A DNA stretch of 64,000 nt from an uncultured Anaerotignum sp. (GTDB lineage: Bacteria; Bacillota; Clostridia; Lachnospirales; Anaerotignaceae). The notes below the pieces were generated by a model. The model was given only the letters and a program-made list of their open reading frames with translations. It made no database searches and was not told the origin of the DNA. The stretch covers positions 35,363 to 99,362 of the forward strand of contig CAJTQX010000003.1 of the NCBI GenBank assembly GCA_910578425.1, read 5' to 3'. Positions 41,393 through 49,761 of the stretch are shown here, piece after piece. Made by a program: the position numbers and the translations under genes. Every line of letters starts with the position of its first letter. The first letter of the stretch is position 1.

Positions 41393-42697
41393 ATGTATGA
41401 ATTCAAAACGTTTTTCAAATATGTGATACCTTCCGTACTGTCTTTCGCGTTATCTGGGGTTTACGCGATTGTAGACGGATACTTTGTAGGGAACAGCATG
41501 GGCGATATTGGGCTTTCTGCTGTGAATATGGCTTACCCGATCGTTGCCGTCATACAGGCTTTGGGTACGGGGATTGGCATGGGCGGCGCGATTTATTATT
41601 CTATCAGCAGGGCTGAGAAAAAGGAGGAGCGGGCAAGGGAATTTACGGCAGGTGCTTTATGGGTGCTGCTGGCCGCAAGCATATTGCTGACGGTTTCAAT
41701 TTTCCTGCTGAACAGCCAGCTTCTGCGGCTTCTGGGCGCAGAGGGGGATATGCTTTCTTATGGGGAGGAATACATTGCCGTTATTGCTTTGGGTGCGGCC
41801 CTGCAGGTGATTGGTACAGGGCTTGTCCCCTTTATCCGCAATCATGGGGGGTCTTTTTATGCAATGTTCTCCATGATTGCGGGCTTTGTTGCCAATATCA
41901 TACTGGATTACCTGTTTGTATGGGTCTGGGAGATGGGCGTCGCGGGGGCGGCATGGGCTACGGTCATTGGGCAGGGCATTACGATGCTTGCCGCGCTGGC
42001 CTACCTGCTGTATCAAAAACAGTTTACGCTAATGATCCCGCTTTCCAAAATAGGCGGGGTGGCTGCGGCTGTTATCAAAATCGGAATTGCTCCCTTCGGG
42101 CTTGCCATGACGCCGAATATCTCTTTAATTATTATAAACCGCTTTTCCATGGCATATGGAGGGGAACAGGCGATTGCGACTTATGCGTGCATTGCGTATA
42201 TCATATGTATCATCTACCTTGTTTTGCAGGGCGTTGGAGATGGCAGCCAGCCGCTGATCAGCCAGTATTACGGGGAAAAAGATTTTTGCAGCCTGAAAAA
42301 GATGCGGAAGCTGGCATATGGCTTTGCTCTGTTCCTGGCTTCGGTTGGCTGCATCGTGATGTGCATTACAAGGGGCAGCCTTGGAGCCGTATTCGGCGCG
42401 TCAAACAGCGTGAATTTGGAGATTGCAAAAATCATACCGATATTTCTGGTTTCTGTGCCTTTTGTCGCGGTCGTCCGCGTTACAACGGCCAGCTTTTACG
42501 CAATGGAAAAAAGTGCATATTCGTATATCCTGACGTTTATCGAACCGCTGCTGATGCTGGTGCTTATGCTGATATTGCCGCCTTTGTTCGGCGGACAGGT
42601 TATGATTTGGTGGAGTACGGTTTTTGCAAGGATATTGTCCGCGTTCCTTGCCCTGGTATTAAAGCAGCGCGCAGACCAGAGGGAACTGTGCGCCTGA
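41393..42697 (+). CDS. MATE-family multidrug efflux transporter
   Basis: 434 residues, twelve predicted helices. N-terminal MYEFKTFFKYVIPSVLSFALSGVYAIVDGYFVGN and the mirrored second half (KIGIAPFGLAMTPNISLIIINRF ...) show the MATE duplication; the VDGYFVGN motif fits the DinF/NorM-like Firmicute branch. ATG 41393 has AAAGGAG eleven bases upstream; earlier ATG 41369 has none. It exports cationic compounds with a Na+ or H+ gradient, under the MarR gene before it. Confidence 0.92.
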   Translation: MYEFKTFFKYVIPSVLSFALSGVYAIVDGYFVGNSMGDIGLSAVNMAYPIVAVIQALGTGIGMGGAIYYSISRAEKKEERAREFTAGALWVLLAASILLTVSIFLLNSQLLRLLGAEGDMLSYGEEYIAVIALGAALQVIGTGLVPFIRNHGGSFYAMFSMIAGFVANIILDYLFVWVWEMGVAGAAWATVIGQGITMLAALAYLLYQKQFTLMIPLSKIGGVAAAVIKIGIAPFGLAMTPNISLIIINRFSMAYGGEQAIATYACIAYIICIIYLVLQGVGDGSQPLISQYYGEKDFCSLKKMRKLAYGFALFLASVGCIVMCITRGSLGAVFGASNSVNLEIAKIIPIFLVSVPFVAVVRVTTASFYAMEKSAYSYILTFIEPLLMLVLMLILPPLFGGQVMIWWSTVFARILSAFLALVLKQRADQRELCA

Positions 42698-42735
42698 CAG
42701 TACGATGCGGCAACTGGATGGAAGGAGGGGGCGTC

Positions 42736-43014
42736 ATGCAGTATCCGTTTCGGGTATGGTTGTTTTATTTTTTGCTATATTGTATTTTGGGCTGGTTTTG
42801 GGAATGTCTGCAAATGGGCACTGTGCAGATAGGAGCAGAAAAAGACCGTTTCTATGCCCCCCTGCTTTCGGTTTATGGGCTTGGGGCGGCGGTTATTTTC
42901 TGGCTGGTTCCATCAGTGCGGGAGAGCGTCCTCCTTACCTTTTTTGTCTGGCATATAGGGATAAACCGCTTTCGGATTGTGGAATTGATCAGCAGGAAGG
43001 AGAAAACAAAATGA
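42736..43014 (+). pseudogene. Truncated CmpB-type (putative ABC transporter type IV) membrane protein
   Basis: ATG 42736 with GGAGGGG. The first ~65 residues (PFRVWLFYFLLYCILGWFWE, then LSVYGLGAAVIFWLVP) match the start of the ABC_trans_CmpB membrane family, normally about 200 residues or more. After LLTFFVWHIG the sequence turns into an unrelated basic tail (INRFRIVELISRKEKTK) and stops at 92 residues. I see no continuation in another frame, so a deletion is likely. It may still make a short membrane protein. Confidence 0.5.
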
Positions 43015-43019
43015 ACAAA

Positions 43020-43064
43020 AAAGCGCGCAGCGGGATAGGGATATCCTGCCCGCGCTCTTTTGCC
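43020..43064 (+). terminator. Terminator of the marR-MATE unit
   Basis: AGCGCG ... CGCGCT outer stem with GGATA/TATCC inside, then CTTTTG. Confidence 0.6.
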
Positions 43065-43149
43065 GTAAAACAGTTTTGTATGCTTTGCACAAAAAACGAC
43101 AGATAATGCAGGCGAAACTTGGCTTTACTTTAGCGTATTAGTGTGATAC

Positions 43150-43155
43150 TATAAT
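43150..43155 (+). promoter_or_regulatory. -10 box of the amino-acid ABC transporter operon
   Basis: TATAAT with TTTACT 20 bp upstream; the -35 assignment is uncertain. Confidence 0.4.
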
Positions 43156-43216
43156 GAAGGAAAAAGAGAGGGTACACCTTCTGATGACAAACAAATATAG
43201 AAAAGGGGACGGAAAA

Positions 43217-44047
43217 ATGAAAAAATATCTGGCTTTATTTTTAACAATGGCAATGAGCGTAACGATGCTGGCAGGCTGCGGCGGCGGAGAGCAGCCCGCG
43301 CAGGATAACGCCGAAACACCTACAGACAGTGCGGAACGCACGACGCTTACCATCGGCTTTGACGCAGAATATCCTCCTTATGGCTACCGCACAGACGCTG
43401 GCGATTATGAAGGCTTTGACATTGACCTGGCGCAGGAGGTCTGTGACCGCCGCGGCTGGGAGCTTGTGAAACAGCCTATCGACTGGAACACAAAGGATAT
43501 GGAACTGAACAGCGGTTCCATCGACTGTATCTGGAACGGCTTTACCATGACAGGACGTGAGGACTCTTATACATTCTCTGAGCCTTATGTAGACAACAGC
43601 ATTGTATTTGTTGTTCTGGCGGATTCCGATATTCAGACAGCGGCTGACCTTGCGGGCAGGGTTGTTGTAACACAGGCAGACTCCTCCGCGCTTTCCGCAT
43701 TGGAATCTGAGGATAATGCGGAACTGACAGCTTCCTTCGCGACACTGGAGCAGATTGCGGATTACAATTCCGCGTTCATGAATCTGGAAGCTGGCGTAGA
43801 TGACGCAATCGCGGTTGACATTGGTGTTGCGCAGTATCAGTTGCAGTCCAGAGGCGACAAATTCCGTATGCTGGAAGAACCTCTTTCCACAGAGCAGTAT
43901 GCAATCGGCTTCAAGAAGGGCAATACGGAGCTGCGCGATCAGGTGCAGGAAACGCTGGACGAGATGCTTGCCGATGGCACATTTGACGAAATCGTCGCAA
44001 ATTACACAGATTATAACCTTGACCAGATGGTTTGCTTAGGCAAATAA
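43217..44047 (+). CDS. Amino-acid ABC transporter substrate-binding lipoprotein
   Basis: 276 residues. Lipobox LAGC (Cys21). Solute-binding family 3 signature GFDAEYPPYGYRTDAGDYEGFDIDLAQEV split near residues 47-75, IDCIWNGFTMTGRE and the VVTQADSSALSALE segment. It captures a polar amino acid outside the membrane for the permease and ATPase that follow. The exact ligand is not clear; the downstream racemase-like gene suggests an amino acid that is epimerised. Confidence 0.93.
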   Translation: MKKYLALFLTMAMSVTMLAGCGGGEQPAQDNAETPTDSAERTTLTIGFDAEYPPYGYRTDAGDYEGFDIDLAQEVCDRRGWELVKQPIDWNTKDMELNSGSIDCIWNGFTMTGREDSYTFSEPYVDNSIVFVVLADSDIQTAADLAGRVVVTQADSSALSALESEDNAELTASFATLEQIADYNSAFMNLEAGVDDAIAVDIGVAQYQLQSRGDKFRMLEEPLSTEQYAIGFKKGNTELRDQVQETLDEMLADGTFDEIVANYTDYNLDQMVCLGK

Positions 44048-44084
44048 TCTGATGATACAGGCGGCGGAACGATAACGCCAGGAC

Positions 44085-44114
44085 GGCGGAAACGATATGT
44101 TTCCGCCGCCTTTT
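44085..44114 (+). terminator. Intercistronic terminator after the binding-protein gene
   Basis: GGCGGAAAC pairs with GTTTCCGCC around GATAT, followed by GCCTTTTCT. It probably sets a higher level of binding protein than of permease. Confidence 0.8.
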
Positions 44115-44180
44115 CTGCGTTTACAGGGCCGGCGGGAGGGAAACGAAAGAAGGCGGAAGAAAGGTTAGGGTGTGGTTTTT

Positions 44181-44942
44181 ATGAGTAATATGGCATATAT
44201 TGATTTTTCTCAGGTTTCGGGGATATTGCGGCAGCTTGGCGAAGGCATGGGCGCGTCAGTAATGATTTTTGCCCTGACACTGCTGTTTTCCATGCCGCTT
44301 GGTCTGCTGGTGGCATTCGGGCGCATGTCAAAATGGGCTCCTTTGCGGTTTTTGCAAAAGGAGGAATTGACAGAGCCCGCGAGCCTGGGCGGAAGAATCA
44401 AAGCGGCAGTCCTTGGCTTTAAGCCGATACAGTTTATTGTGAAAATTTTTATTGCGATACTGCGCGGCACGCCGTTGATGTTGCAGCTCATCGTTGTGTT
44501 TTATGGACCGTATTACCTTTTCGGGATGCAGTTGCCGCGGTCATACCGCTTTATTGCGGTGCTGATTGGTTTTTCTGTCAACTACGCGGCGTATTTCGCG
44601 GAAATCTACCGTTCCGGCATTGAGTCGATTCCTGTCGGGCAGTATGAAGCGGCGGCAGTGCTGGGCTACAGCAAGAGCCAGACATTCGGCAAGATTATAT
44701 TCCCGCAGATGGCAAAGCGAATCGTGCCGCCTGTCACGAATGAGGTAATCACACTGGTAAAAGATACCTCTCTGGCGTTTGTACTGACGTATGAGGAAAT
44801 GTTCACCATTGCGAAACAGATTGCTGCGAAAGAAGCGTCTATTTTGCCGCTGTTTGTTGCCGGTGTTTTCTATTTTATATTTAACTTTGTCGTAGCCTTT
44901 GTGATGGAGCGCATTGAAAAGGCATTGGATTATTACCGCTAA
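44181..44942 (+). CDS. Amino-acid ABC transporter permease
   Basis: 253 residues. HisM/GlnP type permease with ILRGTPLMLQLIVVFYGPYY and the EAA loop EAAAVLGYSKSQTFGKIIFPQ; five helices. A ~30-residue insert after the first helices (KWAPLRFLQKEELTEPASLGGRIKAA) is longer than in most relatives. ATG 44181 after AGGGTG. Forms a homodimer or works with the ATPase encoded 16 bp downstream. Confidence 0.93.
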   Translation: MSNMAYIDFSQVSGILRQLGEGMGASVMIFALTLLFSMPLGLLVAFGRMSKWAPLRFLQKEELTEPASLGGRIKAAVLGFKPIQFIVKIFIAILRGTPLMLQLIVVFYGPYYLFGMQLPRSYRFIAVLIGFSVNYAAYFAEIYRSGIESIPVGQYEAAAVLGYSKSQTFGKIIFPQMAKRIVPPVTNEVITLVKDTSLAFVLTYEEMFTIAKQIAAKEASILPLFVAGVFYFIFNFVVAFVMERIEKALDYYR

Positions 44943-44958
44943 GGGAGGAGGGCATATC

Positions 44959-45720
44959 ATGAAGGTTTTGGAGATTAACCACTGCAATAAAAAATTTGGC
45001 GATAACGAAGTGCTGAAGGATATTTCCCTTTCCGTTTCGGAAGGGCAGGTTGTTTCTATCATTGGGCCCTCCGGCTCCGGCAAATCTACGCTTCTGCGCT
45101 GCGCGACGCTGCTGGAAACAATGGACGGCGGCGACCTTGTCTATCTCGGCGAATATGCCGCGAAGGCGGACGCGGAAGGAAAAGCGGTCTATGCGGGCAA
45201 AGAGGATTTGAAAGGTATTAAAAAGAATTTCGGTCTGGTATTCCAGAATTTCAATCTGTTTCCGCATTATTCTGTGATGCGGAATATAACGGAGCCGCCG
45301 ATATTGATTGGGAAACGCCCGAAAGATGAGGTGTATCGGGAGGCGCGCGTGCTTCTGGAAAAAATGGGGCTCTCGGATAAGGAGGACGCGTATCCTTTCC
45401 AGCTTTCCGGCGGACAGCAGCAGCGGGTATCTATTGCGCGCGCGTTGGCGATGAAGCCGAAAATGCTCTTTTTCGATGAGCCGACCTCCGCGCTTGATCC
45501 GGAGCTGACGGGCGAAATTTTGAAGGTCATAAAAGATTTGGCGGCAGAGCATATGACAATGGTGATTGTAACACATGAAATGGCGTTTGCGCGGGATGTA
45601 TCCAATCATGTCATATTCATGGACGGCGGTGTAATCGTTGAGGAAGGCGCGCCGCAGGATGTAATCAACAACCCGCAGCAGGAACGTACAAAGGCTTTCC
45701 TTGGACGTTTCCAGCAGTAA
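44959..45720 (+). CDS. Amino-acid ABC transporter ATP-binding protein
   Basis: 253 residues. Walker A IIGPSGSGKSTLLRC, Q-loop FQNFNLFPH, signature LSGGQQQRVSIARAL, Walker B MLFFDEPTSALDPE, H-loop VTHEM. A short insert (EYAAKADAEGKAVYAGKEDLKG) lies between Walker A and the Q-loop, as in some Clostridial relatives. GGAGG precedes the ATG at 44959. Confidence 0.95.
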   Translation: MKVLEINHCNKKFGDNEVLKDISLSVSEGQVVSIIGPSGSGKSTLLRCATLLETMDGGDLVYLGEYAAKADAEGKAVYAGKEDLKGIKKNFGLVFQNFNLFPHYSVMRNITEPPILIGKRPKDEVYREARVLLEKMGLSDKEDAYPFQLSGGQQQRVSIARALAMKPKMLFFDEPTSALDPELTGEILKVIKDLAAEHMTMVIVTHEMAFARDVSNHVIFMDGGVIVEEGAPQDVINNPQQERTKAFLGRFQQ

Positions 45721-45731
45721 GGGGGGAAGGC

Positions 45732-46559
45732 ATGGAAATCGAATTTATCAAGACCAGCCCGACGCAGAATATGACAATACTGGTAAAAACGCCAGTGCCG
45801 CGGGAAAAGCAGCTCGCGCTTGCGGAACGGCTGATTGCATATGACAGCGTATATGCGGAGCAGGCGGGCTATATAGAGGAACCGGAAAACCCGCGGGCGG
45901 CGAAACGCCTGCAAATGATGGCAGGGGAATTCTGTGGGAACGCATCGCTTTCGCTTGCCGCGTGGCTGGCGCGGAAAGATGGGCTTGCCGTAGGAGAAAC
46001 GCGGGAATATCTGCTGGAAGTTTCCGGCGCGGACGGGCTTGTCCCCTGTGAGATTACAAAGGAAGCGTATGGCTTTTTTGGCAGGGCAAAGATGCCCCTG
46101 CCGGAAAGGATTGAGGAAAGAGCGTTTCGGCTGGAAGGGGAAGAACTTCGGCTGACAGCAGTTGTTTTTGAAGGGATTACGCATGTGATTGTTCCGGCGG
46201 AGCTTTGGAAAGAGGATGCGGAACGGAAGGCCGAAACGGCGGTAAGGCTCTGGACGGAGGCACTGCCGGACGGTGCGGCGTTCGGGCTTCTGCTTTTGGA
46301 CGAAAATGAGTATACGCTTAAGCCGCTTGTCTACCTGAAAGGGATCAGTATGATCTGGGAACGTGGCTGCGGCAGCGGGACGGCGGCTGTGGGTGCATAT
46401 CTCGCATGGAAAAATCGGAAGGCGGTTTCTGTTGGACTGCAACAGCCTGGCGGAAAAATGCGGGCAGAAGCCGGATATCAGGATGGTGTAATTTCCGCGC
46501 TGTATATTGCGGGGCACATTTCGATTGTGGCGGAGGGCACTGCTTTTTTGGAAGGATAA
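45732..46559 (+). CDS. DapF-like amino-acid racemase/epimerase
   Basis: 275 residues. Two DapF-type catalytic Cys motifs are kept: GEFCGNASLSLA (for MCGNGxRC) and ERGCGSGTAAVGAYLA (for ACGTGACAA). The rest is diverged from true DapF, closer in pattern to the family's histidine-racemase-like members (CntK type). It is 11 bp after the ABC ATPase gene with its own GGGGGG site, so it belongs to the transport operon. PLP-independent epimerisation of the imported amino acid is inferred. Confidence 0.75.
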   Translation: MEIEFIKTSPTQNMTILVKTPVPREKQLALAERLIAYDSVYAEQAGYIEEPENPRAAKRLQMMAGEFCGNASLSLAAWLARKDGLAVGETREYLLEVSGADGLVPCEITKEAYGFFGRAKMPLPERIEERAFRLEGEELRLTAVVFEGITHVIVPAELWKEDAERKAETAVRLWTEALPDGAAFGLLLLDENEYTLKPLVYLKGISMIWERGCGSGTAAVGAYLAWKNRKAVSVGLQQPGGKMRAEAGYQDGVISALYIAGHISIVAEGTAFLEG

Positions 46560-46649
46560 GAGAAGGAGCGGAAAGGGAATTCTGCTGAAGGGCTTATTAA
46601 AATGTATACGTTTTAATAAATGACAATAAAATACCATCAAACTAACCAT

Positions 46650-46694
46650 ACCACAAAATATTGTGTTTTTCAACATTTTATTTTGTGGTTTTTT
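46650..46694 (+). terminator. Terminator of the ABC-racemase operon
   Basis: ACCACAAAATA and TATTTTGTGGT, perfect 11-bp stem with an 18-nt loop, then TTTTT. Confidence 0.85.
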
Positions 46695-46756
46695 GACATT
46701 TTTTCGCTTTTGTAAAAGGTATACTTTGTGGAAAAGTGTGCAAAGGGAGGGTGTTT

Positions 46757-47152
46757 ATGGGAAAATTCAGGCTGCCTGAGAGCGGACAGAAGATGTGGAA
46801 CGACGCGGTAAAAATAGTAATGCTGGTACTGGTGCTGGCGATTGTATTTACGGTTGCTTCTTTTTTGCCGCAGAAAGCGGGACGCGGTGAAATCAATCCG
46901 CCGGCAAACGCAAAAGATTTTATTGGCATGGATGTGGAAACTGTAAAAATCAGATTGGAGGAGGCCGGCTTTTCTAAAATCGAATTGATTGCGTTGGACG
47001 ATTTGAAATTTGGCCTTCTTGACAAAGAGGGAGAAGTAAAAGAGGTTTCTATCAACGGGGATACATCGTTTAAGAAAAAATCGGTTTTCCCGAAAAAGGC
47101 GGCAGTCAGGATACAGTATCATTCGTTTCCGGAAAATGCTGAGGAGAAGTGA
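46757..47152 (+). CDS. Single-pass membrane protein with PASTA-like domain
   Basis: 131 residues. One helix (IVMLVLVLAIVFTVASFL) near residues 20-38, then an extracellular segment (ANAKDFIGMDVETVKIRLEEAGFSKIELIAL) with the layout of a PASTA domain. ATG 46757 follows AAGGGAGGG. Upstream is TTGACA with TATACT at a long 21-bp spacing. PASTA modules bind peptidoglycan or muropeptides; a role here is inferred only. Confidence 0.65.
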   Translation: MGKFRLPESGQKMWNDAVKIVMLVLVLAIVFTVASFLPQKAGRGEINPPANAKDFIGMDVETVKIRLEEAGFSKIELIALDDLKFGLLDKEGEVKEVSINGDTSFKKKSVFPKKAAVRIQYHSFPENAEEK

Positions 47153-47178
47153 AAACAGGAACTGAAAAGGACAGGCTG

Positions 47179-47218
47179 CGAAAAGGACAGTATCATCAAG
47201 GGGATATTGTCCTTTTCG
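47179..47218. terminator. Bidirectional terminator
   Basis: CGAAAAGGACA and TGTCCTTTTCG, perfect 11-bp arms, between two convergent genes. Confidence 0.85.
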
Positions 47219-47228
47219 TATGCTGTTT

Positions 47229-47516
47229 TTACAGGATTACATCAAATGTTTCAATTGCCATTTCTGCTGTGGAAAGCCTGCCCAGCTCCGGAAGTACGGA
47301 GGTGAAGTGCGGGGAGGCATTATGCCTGTCGATTGCCTTCTGATCCTCCCAGCCTTCCATGAATACCACCTTTTCCGGATTCATGCGGGAACGGTGCATA
47401 TGGTAGAATATATTGCCAGGTTCCTTCTGCGATGCGGCGACAAGCGGCGCGGCAAGAGCGGAGAAGGCTTCAAAGTTTTCCTTTGGTACACGTGTTTCAG
47501 CGATTATTTTTATCAT
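47229..47516 (-). CDS. Antibiotic biosynthesis monooxygenase (ABM)-domain protein
   Basis: 95 residues: MIKIIAETRVPKENFEAFSA, EPGNIFYHMHRSR, VFMEGWEDQKAIDRHNASPHF, the dimeric ferredoxin-like ABM fold also found in YgiN-like quinol monooxygenases. AAGGAG precedes the ATG. It diverges from the disrupted hxlR gene, which was probably its regulator. Confidence 0.9.
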   Translation of the reverse strand: MIKIIAETRVPKENFEAFSALAAPLVAASQKEPGNIFYHMHRSRMNPEKVVFMEGWEDQKAIDRHNASPHFTSVLPELGRLSTAEMAIETFDVIL

Positions 47517-47545
47517 AGGGATACATCTCCTTTTTGTTTTGAATG

Positions 47546-47559
47546 ATAAACCGGTTTAT
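47546..47559. promoter_or_regulatory. 14-bp perfect palindrome in the ABM/hxlR divergent region
   Basis: ATAAACCGGTTTAT sits just downstream of a minus-strand TTGCGG-16-TATAAT promoter for the ABM gene. A second inverted pair, TTTTGTA-N8-TACAAAA, lies ~50 bp further towards hxlR. Confidence 0.6.
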
Positions 47560-47641
47560 GCTATGATTATAACAGAGGACGGCATATCCGCAAGTACGCA
47601 CTTTTTTGTAAAGGACTATACAAAAGGAAAGGGTGGAGGGA

Positions 47642-48276
47642 TTGAAGAATTATAACGCGGCATATAACTGCCCGATGGAAGTAACGCTGGAGTTAATTGG
47701 AGGGAAGTATAAAACGCTGATATTACCTTCGCCTGACAAGGGGATACACGCTTTTTCAGCCGGAATTTGTGCATTTTCTTCGTTTTCTGCCCTTGACGTA
47801 CCTACGGGTACGCCTGCGGGCAGACGCCTTGAAACTGCTCCAAATTACGTGCTGAAAAAGTCGCAGAGCTGAAAGCGGGCTGTTTTGTGGCTATGCAAGG
47901 CTTTCGAGCGCGGCGTACCGAGTGGTACGCTAAGCAAGAGTAACGCAGCAGAGCCGCGAAACAGATGCTTTCAGCCGTATATACCCTTTGTCAAGCGAAG
48001 GTACGGCATTTGATGGATAAAACGCTGCGCTTTTCGGAACTGGAACGGCTGATTCCCCAGGCTACGCCCAAAATGCTTGCACAGCAGCTCAGGGATTTGG
48101 AGCGGAGCGGATTCCTTCTGCGGAAGGTTTATCCTGTTGTGCCGCCCAAGGTGGAATACAGCCTTTCGGCGCAGGGAAAAACACTGATTCCCATACTGGA
48201 CGTGATGTGCGACTGGGGGAGGGAATACATGGCGCGAAATGAAATGACGGAAAAATGCTGCGGCAGAGAGGCGTAA
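47642..48276 (+). pseudogene. HxlR-family regulator gene split by an inserted element
   Basis: The 5' part (47642-47725, TTG start after AAGGGTGG) encodes KNYNAAYNCPMEVTLELIGGKYKTLIL and the 3' part (48004-48276) encodes RHLMDKTLRFSELERLIPQATPKMLAQQLRDLERSGF and the rest of the HxlR winged helix. Together they give a normal 118-residue HxlR protein in one frame. Between them lie 276 bp of foreign sequence plus one extra TA, with stops in frame. The regulator is therefore inactive in this strain unless the element leaves. Confidence 0.9.
47726..48001. mobile_element. 276-bp inverted-repeat element (MITE-like) flanked by TA
   Basis: Left end CCTTCGCCTGACAAGGGGAT; right end, reverse-complemented, CCTTCGCTTGACAAAGGGTA; the ~26-bp terminal repeats differ at only a few positions. 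TA occurs on both sides (47724-47725 and 48002-48003), and the undisturbed hxlR sequence has a single TA there. It contains no transposase frame. TA duplication points to IS630/Tc1-mariner-type transposition in trans. Confidence 0.9.
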
Positions 48277-48296
48277 AGAACGCCCTTGCCGCAGCA
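48256..48296. terminator. Bidirectional hairpin between hxlR and lysR
   Basis: TGCTGCGGCA pairs with TGCCGCAGCA with inner GGCG/CGCC; no strong T-run. Confidence 0.55.
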
Positions 48297-48310
48297 TGCA
48301 GCGCGCAAAA

Positions 48311-49204
48311 TTATTCCGGATATTTTTCATTCAGCAGTGCGAAAAAAGCATTCATCTGCGGCGTGACAGATTTATCGGGATGGTAGAGGGCCTGAATCCA
48401 AATGGTATTATCCACTTCGGGCACGTCCAGCACGCAGAGCTCCCCTGCCTCCTCCGCCTTTGCTACCAGGTAATGCGGAACGAGCAGAATACCGGCCCCC
48501 AGTTTGACAAGCTCTACCGCGGAAGGCGTATCAAATACGTCAAACGCGGGATTCAGCTTATAATTTTTGAAAGCGTCATATTTTCCCTTAAAGTCAAAAT
48601 CAAAGGAAATATGCTTGTTGGATACAATCAGAGATTCGTTTGCAATCTCCTCAAGCGGAATATTTTTCTTTTGGGCAAGAGGATGGTTGGGCGGGGCCAC
48701 AAAAAAGACCTTATCTTTTCGGGAAAACCGGCAAACCAGATTTTTGATTTCCGGCTTTTCGGAAAAGGCAAAACAAAGGTCGGCTTCATTTTGGGAAAGT
48801 ATATTTCTGGTTTCAACGAAATTGTCAGAAGACTTAACAACGATGAAAACCTTTGGGTAACGTTTATGGTATTCAAACAAAATAGTCGGCAGAACACCAT
48901 AGGAAAGAGAATCATAAGATACGATGGTAAGAGAACCCTGCAATTCTTCGGCGTCCGCGCCTACAAGCGAAATTTTTTCGGAAAGGCGAACCATCTGGCG
49001 GGCATATTCCGCGACTTCGCGCCCTTTTTCCGTTACGAAGACTTTTTTGCCGATGCGGTCAAAAAGCAGGATATTCAGCTCTTCCTCCAGTTGCTGAATC
49101 TGTATGGTAACAGTAGACTGGGAATAAAGAAGCTGTTCGGCGGCTTTGGAAAAACTGCCGGTTTCGATAATTTTCAAAAATGTGATCAGGTTGCGCAGTT
49201 CCAT
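48311..49204 (-). CDS. LysR-family transcriptional regulator
   Basis: 297 residues. HTH at residues 1-60 (LITFLKIIETGSFSKAAEQLLYSQSTVTIQIQQLEEELN ...) then the effector domain starting GSLTIVSYDSLSYGVLPTIL. AAGGAGG before the ATG. It follows an 81-residue membrane protein gene by 66 bp on the same strand and may be cotranscribed; the target genes are unknown. Confidence 0.92.
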   Translation of the reverse strand: MELRNLITFLKIIETGSFSKAAEQLLYSQSTVTIQIQQLEEELNILLFDRIGKKVFVTEKGREVAEYARQMVRLSEKISLVGADAEELQGSLTIVSYDSLSYGVLPTILFEYHKRYPKVFIVVKSSDNFVETRNILSQNEADLCFAFSEKPEIKNLVCRFSRKDKVFFVAPPNHPLAQKKNIPLEEIANESLIVSNKHISFDFDFKGKYDAFKNYKLNPAFDVFDTPSAVELVKLGAGILLVPHYLVAKAEEAGELCVLDVPEVDNTIWIQALYHPDKSVTPQMNAFFALLNEKYPE

Positions 49205-49270
49205 AAAGGCCTCCTTATTCTGGTTGGAAATGGTGCAGGACTCTGGAATGGTCCGGAGCCCTGCCTGCTG

Positions 49271-49516
49271 TTATTTTGCTGCGGAAAAATCCGGAACAGG
49301 CCGTATGTTTTCTGCCGCCTGCCGTTCATGGGGCGTCTGGGAAAGTTTTCCGCAGAAGTATACAAATGATACGGCGGAAGTGAGTATGACAGCCATAAAA
49401 ATTTTCATGACACCCGCAGCCCATGACTCTGAAAAAGCGATGTAGCAGGAAACAATATAGCATACCAGAGACACGATGGTGCTCATAGTCTGACGATTTG
49501 TGATTTCATTCCTCAT
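49271..49516 (-). CDS. 81-residue two-helix membrane protein
   Basis: RNEITNRQTMSTIVSLVCYIVSCYIAFSESWAAG then VMKIFMAVILTSAVSFVYFCG: two helices with a short loop and a polar C-terminus (HERQAAENIRP). GGAGGG precedes the ATG. It has a clear promoter upstream and precedes lysR. Unknown family. Confidence 0.65.
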   Translation of the reverse strand: MRNEITNRQTMSTIVSLVCYIVSCYIAFSESWAAGVMKIFMAVILTSAVSFVYFCGKLSQTPHERQAAENIRPVPDFSAAK

Positions 49517-49644
49517 AAGAAACCCTCCTTCTCAAAAACATTTTGCGTCATCAGGCATTGCCACAGGAAAATATCAATAACCAAAAGAAATTATCCCAGC
49601 CTGCCTGAAATGCTGTTGTTTTAAGAGAACTCTTTTATGTACTT

Positions 49645-49673
49645 ATATTAGCACATAAGGGAGTATTTGTAAA
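49645..49673 (-). promoter_or_regulatory. Promoter of the two-helix protein / lysR unit
   Basis: Minus strand TTTACA, 17 bp, TAATAT. Confidence 0.6.
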
Positions 49674-49717
49674 ATTCAGGGAACGAAAGATATGAATCGA
49701 AAAAATTGAAATAAAGT

Positions 49718-49753
49718 ATACGGACAGACCCAATGCGGCGGGTCTGCCCGTAT
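49718..49753 (-). terminator. Terminator of asnA
   Basis: ATACGG-x-CAGACCC pairs with GGGTCTG-x-CCGTAT around an 8-nt loop, 9 bp after the asnA stop; a weak T-rich tail follows. Confidence 0.7.
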
Positions 49754-49761
49754 TTCGTTGT

